Shown one piece after another: positions 59,376 to 64,000 of a stretch of DNA of 64,000 nt. The stretch comes from Cohnella sp. WQ 127256 (GTDB lineage Bacteria > Bacillota > Bacilli > Paenibacillales > Paenibacillaceae), in NCBI RefSeq assembly GCF_024519285.1, contig NZ_JAMZCY010000004.1:558001-622000 (forward strand), given 5' to 3'. Position 1 is the first letter of the stretch; each line of letters begins with the position of its first letter. The notes below the pieces were generated by a model, which worked only from the letters and a program-made list of their open reading frames with translations, was not told the DNA's origin and made no database searches. Made by a program: the position numbers and the translations under genes.

Positions 59376-59665
59376 TCAGCTTTCAGCGCTTCCGGGAATG
59401 ACAACGATTCCAGACCCCGTCTTAGGATCATATACCACATTGGTAATCGAATCATCCCGAATTCGGCTCACCGCTTCGTCTATCACATGCAAAGGCACAA
59501 GATACCATTCCGTGATCGAACTGGATGGCCGAAACGGTCATGGATAGTGAGGTCAAGCTGAGCCGTTGCAAAGATACGGTGGAATATTCCCTCCAGCTTC
59601 GTACAATTTATACCCACCAGTTTGTTACTGGCAACAACTTTAACATCCGCCAGCAGGTAGGTCGC
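59376..59665 (-). pseudogene. C-terminal remnant of a GIY-YIG/T5orf172-type nuclease
   Basis: On the minus strand TYLLADVKVVASNKLVGI, KLEGIFHRIFATAQLDLTIH, DRFGHPVR is followed after a frameshift by EWYLVPLHVIDEAVSRIRDD, SITNVVYDP and a stop at 59376. The LExxIHxxFxxARLDxxIxDRFGxxxKPREWFLVPLxVIDEAVxxI pattern is that of the C-terminal half of GIY-YIG/T5orf172 proteins. The catalytic GIY-YIG part is absent. Confidence 0.65.
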
Positions 59666-59723
59666 TTAAGGCTCAGGGTCTAATTTGGATACTTATTGTA
59701 CGCGGCTAAACCCTATATTCCTT

Positions 59724-60500
59724 TTAATCCCAATCAAACCCTCTCTCCAGCATGCGGTACAGTCGTTCATTATGAGGAGCGAAATAAGCCTGCAAATGTT
59801 TCCTTGTAACGGTAGAGATCTCTTCGTAACGGCCGACATTGAGTGGCTTATATTGAAACTCGTAGGGCTGCACTCCAAGAAAATCGGTCACTTTCCTCAT
59901 GGAGTCCGGCAGTCCACCGAAGAAATCCTCAAAGCTCAAGATCAAGATCTTTTCCGAAGGACAATAGCGGTGCCACTCCTCCAACTGATCGACATAAATT
60001 CCGCGACTTAGGTAGGAGTGATGCTGATGGCTCTCGTTGAAGTAGTAGGGATCCTCCCGGAATTTCTCCAGCATCCCCATTAACCGAACTTCCTCACAAG
60101 CAATTGCCTGTTCGAACGTCAACGTCTCGCCTAGATTGCGCACCGAGTGATGGTAATGCGAGTAGGCGCGATCGATCGGATTCCGCAGAATTACTATAAT
60201 CTTGGCATCGGGCAGCGTCTCCCGCAATCTCCGAGCGGCAAGAGGATGAAACAGGTAATACGGAGACGCCTCACCCGTCAACCGGCGCTTCTTCTCCAGT
60301 AAGGAAGGAAAGAATTGAAGGTACCACTCTCTAGGCTTGTCGTAATTTAGATCGAAATAGTGCACTTCTTTAACGACGGCCCCGGCAATTACGGGATGCT
60401 GGTTCAGATAGTGGTACAGCGATGTCGTGCCAGCTTTCTGCGCGCCGATGATAACGAAATCCGGCATTCGTTGTTCCGACAACTGCTTAAATAAATACAA
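59724..60500 (-). CDS. PAPS-dependent sulfotransferase
   Basis: A 258-residue cytosolic sulfotransferase. The 5'-phosphosulfate loop is IGAQKAGTTSLYHYL (about 16-30) and the 3'-phosphate site is ILRNPIDRAYSHYHHSV (about 100-116); the middle GEASPYYLFHP and the C-terminal MLERGFDWD fit the family. It should transfer sulfate from PAPS to a hydroxyl, likely of a glycan. The start is TTG 60500, eight bases after AGGAGGG. It lies 21 bases after the large glycosyltransferase gene and belongs to the same minus-strand group as cysC. Confidence 0.88.
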   Translation of the reverse strand: MYLFKQLSEQRMPDFVIIGAQKAGTTSLYHYLNQHPVIAGAVVKEVHYFDLNYDKPREWYLQFFPSLLEKKRRLTGEASPYYLFHPLAARRLRETLPDAKIIVILRNPIDRAYSHYHHSVRNLGETLTFEQAIACEEVRLMGMLEKFREDPYYFNESHQHHSYLSRGIYVDQLEEWHRYCPSEKILILSFEDFFGGLPDSMRKVTDFLGVQPYEFQYKPLNVGRYEEISTVTRKHLQAYFAPHNERLYRMLERGFDWD

Positions 60501-60521
60501 AAATGTCCCTCCTGATGCTCT

Positions 60522-63278
60522 TCATTCCTCGGCAGTTGCCGCAGCGTGTTGCATGCTGTCCTCCACTTCCCGGATTGCCTTGTAAAGTTCGTTATCGGGA
60601 AGAGCCCCGCTCCATTCGTGAGGCCAATTGACGTCGCTCCCTGCGAGTCTCTGCTCATAATGCTCTGCTCCTGCGGACTGCTTCAGCAAAGCATGGGCCA
60701 GACTTTCAATATCGGACGGCACCGCGCTGATGTTGGACGAGATTTGGCGGAAATACTCGGCTGTCTTAATCCCATAGGTGTTGGTGACCACCAGCAAGCC
60801 TGCGGAAGCCATCTCGATCGGCAGCAGACTCGGATGCGGAGAATCCATCAAGGCAAGCCCCAGATCGTGCTGCGGCAGCAGCTCCTCATAATCGTCCATA
60901 TTGAACTTGCCGATATGCTTGATCCGAATGCCGCTTGGCAGCACTTGAGTGGACTTGTCCCCTCCGATTCCGATAACTTCCCACTCCTCCTCGGAGAATC
61001 CGCCGAGCTCTCTAACTCGATCGATGGCCAAACAGCCTAGCGCATACAGATTTCGCGAGTTATGCGGTTGAGGTCTGGCGTAGAAGAGCAGCTTCTTCTT
61101 GCGTCTCTTCGACAATCGAACCCATTGCTGTTCGGACAGCTCGAATCTAAGGATTGGATTGTTGAAATAAGAGCCGGCATTCAGAGAAGATACGATTCCC
61201 GACTGAACGAAATACTGTTGCAGGATATCTGTCGAGAATATCGGGTAATAATCCAGTCGATAGCTGTTCTCGGCCAACACCTTATAAGTCCCATTCTCAT
61301 AAAAGATGGGCTCGTAATCTTGGGCAAGATAGATAAATTTGGAGTAGATGGTCTCCTTGGTCGCCTCGCTCGCCAGATGGGCGGTCCACCAGGAGGTCGC
61401 AATGAAGAGGTCGCTCTCCGAGATCTTCACTTCCTGCTCGAAAGAATAACAAGTCTGAAACTCTGCGTCGGTCAGAAAAGCCTTTAGCCTGCCGTCATGA
61501 TTCTTGATTCGATCCAGATTCTCCTTCGTGAATTCCGATTGATCGGTCATCAGAATTCGAATCGAATAGCCTGATTCATAAAACTTCTTCGCTATATTAA
61601 ACATCCCTATGTATCCGCCAAAGAAGTTCTGCGGGTCGATCTGCGAGATGAGCAGATTGACTCTCCGTGGTGCCTCAGTCGAAACGACGAATTGTCTTCC
61701 CTTGAACTTGCGCTTGTATTCCAAGACATAATGATCAACCCCATATGTTGGGTTCTCCGCCGCAGTCAATGACATCCGATAGGCAGCTCCTCGCGATGCT
61801 GCGCTTGTCGCATAGGTGTTTTGTGTCAGCCTGCGAACCCATCTCCTCATCGGAATGACAAGCGCATCGGTCAGCCTGTTAACGAGCAGGGAGACCAACA
61901 TCCACAACTCAAGATTGTTTAACGTCTCTTTACCTCGGCGAACCTTGCGATGGACTTTCCATAGCCCCCTTACACTTCGGGAGCGACGAATGAGCTCCAG
62001 CAGCTCAGGAGCCGCTCCTCGCTGCTCGGCATTTTCCGCCAACGTGACGATATGCTCGGCGTTAAGATGATTAAAGTTATAGAGAGACACCGTATTCGCG
62101 AACAGCTCTCGCAAGATTAGCTTCGACTTCACTTTCAATGGACGGTTCTTGTCCTTGACTAGCTTTCGTACTTCTTGCATGGGTCCCAGTTCCATAATCG
62201 CTTCGATAAACGGTTTGCTCCCGAAGTTGATATGTCCGATAACATTGTTGTCGCTCTGAACATAATCATACAGCGGTTCATCGATGTACTCGATGCCTCC
62301 GCGCATATTAGCGATTATGGCAATCCATTGGTCGTGGTAAATGTCTCCGTTGCGAGGTGGAAGAGGTAAGATGTCCCAAAGCAGATCCGCCCGGAATACC
62401 GATGCGGCACCTGTAACCGTGTTGGCGATAGCCAACAGATCCAAGTCTTCAGTTCGGTAATAATTTTTTCTTTTCACCCAATAGCTGTCATAGATAAGGC
62501 CTCCATCCCGCTTTACGATTCTCATATCGCAATAAACAAGTTTACTGCGTTCATGCTTCAGCAGCGTCTTTACGCTTAAGCTCAGCTTATTCGGATACCA
62601 GTAATCATCTTGGTCGGCGAGCGCAATGAACTGCGCCTCCTTGGGAACCTGCTCCAAGCAGCGTTCGAAGTTATGATAGAACCCGACATTGTCTTCATTA
62701 TCGATAAAGATGAACCTCTTGTCGCTTCCCAGCATCTCTAACATTTGCTTTCTACAACTGATCTTCGAGCAATCGTCGCTAACGATGCAGATCCAGTTCC
62801 GGTATTCCTGACTTCGGATGCTCTCTACTTGTCTTCTGAACTGTTCCAGATCCGGGTTATAGGTTGTCATGCAAATCGTGACCAGCCCCGTGTCGTCAGA
62901 CGTCTGAATATCAAGCTCTCTCGGTGTGTAAGGGGACAAAGTCATCGTTCCGAGCTCGATTCGGCAAGTCGTCCCGTTTCGGAATGTCACTTCCAGATAG
63001 ACTTCGCGCTCCTCAATGGTCGATACGGGTTCAATGACAACGGGCACGCGAAAGCCGGAGAACAAAGAATTCAGCTTACGGTCGATATGAAGGTAGTCAG
63101 CCAGCACATCCGGTCGGTAGATCGTCTTATCGGTGGCATCGAAGACGCTATCGCCCACCACGACCTGAATACGGGCTGCTCTCGAATCACTGAATACCCA
63201 ACCTTTGACTGCATAGACCATAGGGTTGCCGGGGCTTGCTTTTTTCGGCAGCATTTTGTCTATATTGTAGTACAACAT
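60522..63278 (-). CDS. Two-domain glycosyltransferase: GT2 fused to a WsaF-type rhamnosyltransferase-like domain
   Basis: A 918-residue cytosolic protein. An N-terminal beta-rich region (about 1-100) precedes a GT2 family domain (about 108-330; VTICMTTYNPDL at the nucleotide fold, IVSDDCS and ALADQDDYW with the metal-binding acidic residues). The C-terminal half (about 525-900) resembles WsaF, the rhamnosyltransferase of S-layer glycan synthesis (RVNLLISQIDPQNFFGGYIGMF near 530; YLAQDYEPIFY near 655; a GT-B-type sugar-nucleotide site later). It probably adds two sugars to a surface glycan. ATG 63278 follows a nine-base G tract that forms its ribosome-binding region. Confidence 0.87.
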   Translation of the reverse strand: MLYYNIDKMLPKKASPGNPMVYAVKGWVFSDSRAARIQVVVGDSVFDATDKTIYRPDVLADYLHIDRKLNSLFSGFRVPVVIEPVSTIEEREVYLEVTFRNGTTCRIELGTMTLSPYTPRELDIQTSDDTGLVTICMTTYNPDLEQFRRQVESIRSQEYRNWICIVSDDCSKISCRKQMLEMLGSDKRFIFIDNEDNVGFYHNFERCLEQVPKEAQFIALADQDDYWYPNKLSLSVKTLLKHERSKLVYCDMRIVKRDGGLIYDSYWVKRKNYYRTEDLDLLAIANTVTGAASVFRADLLWDILPLPPRNGDIYHDQWIAIIANMRGGIEYIDEPLYDYVQSDNNVIGHINFGSKPFIEAIMELGPMQEVRKLVKDKNRPLKVKSKLILRELFANTVSLYNFNHLNAEHIVTLAENAEQRGAAPELLELIRRSRSVRGLWKVHRKVRRGKETLNNLELWMLVSLLVNRLTDALVIPMRRWVRRLTQNTYATSAASRGAAYRMSLTAAENPTYGVDHYVLEYKRKFKGRQFVVSTEAPRRVNLLISQIDPQNFFGGYIGMFNIAKKFYESGYSIRILMTDQSEFTKENLDRIKNHDGRLKAFLTDAEFQTCYSFEQEVKISESDLFIATSWWTAHLASEATKETIYSKFIYLAQDYEPIFYENGTYKVLAENSYRLDYYPIFSTDILQQYFVQSGIVSSLNAGSYFNNPILRFELSEQQWVRLSKRRKKKLLFYARPQPHNSRNLYALGCLAIDRVRELGGFSEEEWEVIGIGGDKSTQVLPSGIRIKHIGKFNMDDYEELLPQHDLGLALMDSPHPSLLPIEMASAGLLVVTNTYGIKTAEYFRQISSNISAVPSDIESLAHALLKQSAGAEHYEQRLAGSDVNWPHEWSGALPDNELYKAIREVEDSMQHAAATAEE

Positions 63279-63282
63279 GATT

Positions 63283-63291
63283 CCCCCCCCC
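63283..63291 (-). repeat. Poly-G tract in the ribosome-binding region of the large glycosyltransferase gene
   Basis: Nine C on the plus strand (nine G on the coding strand) end four bases before the ATG. They stand in place of a normal AGGAGG site. Tracts of this length can slip during replication. Confidence 0.85.
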
Positions 63292-63305
63292 GCCCTTCTC
63301 TATGT

Positions 63306-64000
63306 TTATGAATGTGCTCTCGCCCCAGGCAGCCTCTGGTTCACATACTCGACCAGTATGGACTTTAACGGTTCGGACACGTTACTGGAAGCTGCACGTA
63401 TATCTTCTACCGCCTCATCCGATAGGACAATTACACGAGGAAGGGATGAAATCTCCATTTTAGAGTAATTAATAGCAAACCTTTCACTTAACCACCGAAT
63501 GTCGCACGACGCTTGGGCGCATATTCTTTCTTTATATTCGGTTGGAACATCGAATGCCGGGCCTCGCACCTTATGCAGAAGCTCGAAGTCCTGTTCCCTA
63601 TGCTCTGGGTTGAGTCGACCATCTACCGTCAGCGGAACCTGATCATTGAGATAAGAGATCAGGTCGGCCGCGATTAACGACAAGCTCTCGTTGGACCTTA
63701 TGAGTCTCAATCTCTCAAGCGTATCGCCCTTGATGCCAAGGTTCGATAGAAAGTGACCAACAATTCCTTGCGGATGATCGAGAGCCTGTTCGAACGAATA
63801 GACAGAAGTACACTCTGGCCCAAACACGTCGACGAATTTCTGAATTCGCTTCTGGAACAACCCGTTCAGTTCTTTATCGATCACGCCCCAAGCGGTTTTC
63901 CCTGTCTCGCCATTCTTAATTCTCTCCTGGTAGGCGCTAATAGCCCATTTCACCGGATGGCGTACGTAGACAACGACCCTTATGTTCAACTTGCGGGACG
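63306..64000 (-). CDS. Sulfotransferase-like protein (5' end outside the window)
   Basis: An open frame of about 230 residues that reaches the window edge. The segment VVVYVRHPVKWAISAYQERIK has the R-x-P ... S-x-Y pattern of the 3'-phosphate site of sulfotransferases, and RSNESLSLIAADLISYLN plus the final helix fit the C-terminal part of this group. The 5'-phosphosulfate loop would lie upstream of the window. It ends 27 bases before the large glycosyltransferase gene on the same strand, so it belongs to the same glycan gene group. An internal TTG at 63989 exists but has no ribosome binding site. Confidence 0.65.
   Translation of the reverse strand, partial: SRKLNIRVVVYVRHPVKWAISAYQERIKNGETGKTAWGVIDKELNGLFQKRIQKFVDVFGPECTSVYSFEQALDHPQGIVGHFLSNLGIKGDTLERLRLIRSNESLSLIAADLISYLNDQVPLTVDGRLNPEHREQDFELLHKVRGPAFDVPTEYKERICAQASCDIRWLSERFAINYSKMEISSLPRVIVLSDEAVEDIRAASSNVSEPLKSILVEYVNQRLPGARAHS

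Noticed and set aside
59300..59420. Minus-strand frame reading PEALKAERSRIEEEYDRMSRD as a middle part of a sulfotransferase
   Set aside because: The same bases encode, in another frame, the natural C-terminus of the GIY-YIG-type remnant (VVYDPKTGSG ... stop). The sulfotransferase-like look is a shadow; only the piece 59166-59348 is kept as sulfotransferase.
1..64000. rRNA, tRNA, CRISPR arrays, prophage or complete insertion sequence
   Set aside because: No rRNA signature stretches, no cloverleaf with a CCA end, no regularly spaced direct repeats, no phage structural genes and no intact transposase were found.

Overview
The window looks like the chromosome of a spore-former-type Bacillota, most likely Paenibacillus or a close relative such as Cohnella. 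The reasons are strong AGGAGG-type ribosome binding sites, TTG and GTG starts, large secreted proteins with S-layer homology (SLH) domains, many MarR/TetR/MerR/LuxR regulators, and copper-amine-oxidase-N-type stalk domains. No rRNA, tRNA, CRISPR array or intact transposase was seen. This is accessory, rearranged DNA: it holds about a dozen gene remnants and several kinds of repeats.

Layout. 0-4.3 kb: a TauE/SafE exporter, an OmpR-type response regulator followed by a histidine kinase cut after its first membrane helix, and a PNPOx-like protein divergent from a MocR regulator. 4.3-9.4 kb: a YxjG-like methyltransferase, MarR and two SDR enzymes with palindromic operators, then a MerR-AHSA1-AHSA1 operon with 4-bp overlaps and a classic 19-bp-spacer MerR promoter. 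9.6-18.2 kb: a DUF3238-like protein, a copper group (DUF2269-like membrane protein, double cupredoxin, multicopper oxidase fused to stalk and cupredoxin domains), a STAND-like LuxR regulator and an HrtBA-like ABC exporter whose promoter carries an HssR-type direct repeat. 18.3-21.7 kb: an NHL/cadherin-like/SLH surface protein. 22-25.4 kb: an MFS carrier with a second copy of the SDR pair (one copy frameshifted) plus an SDR remnant. 25.7-31.5 kb: a second DUF2269-like gene, TetR/MATE efflux, an alpha/beta hydrolase, GNAT, and MerR/SDR. 31.6-44.8 kb: an SLH-anchored GH18 chitinase, a 1703-residue SLH protein and a MalT/SARP-like regulator.

44.8-57 kb is a patchwork. It has a PD-(D/E)XK protein with a 34-residue upstream ORF, an ABC-F gene between truncated phosphotransferase and YdeI-like genes, a MarR/quinone-reductase operon, a two-component system with a CPBP protease, TetR/PanE-like genes, and a partly duplicated GyrI-like/DoxX locus. 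Remnants and copies of a short dispersed repeat lie between these genes. 57-64 kb: a WYL regulator, a response-regulator relic, then a minus-strand surface-glycan cluster: APS kinase (CysC), sulfotransferases and a GT2/WsaF-type double glycosyltransferase. This set could make and transfer PAPS sulfate to an S-layer-type glycan.

The most interesting signals are: (i) the same TGTAAT-N4-ATTACA dyad at about -42 before three genes for a DUF3238-like protein, an SLH surface protein and an SLH chitinase; (ii) a seven-copy, same-orientation intergenic repeat, three copies of which carry a different GC-rich hairpin on the same core; (iii) the putative glycan-sulfation cluster with a poly-G tract in the ribosome-binding region of its large glycosyltransferase; (iv) a matching promoter and leader in front of two DUF2269-like genes.
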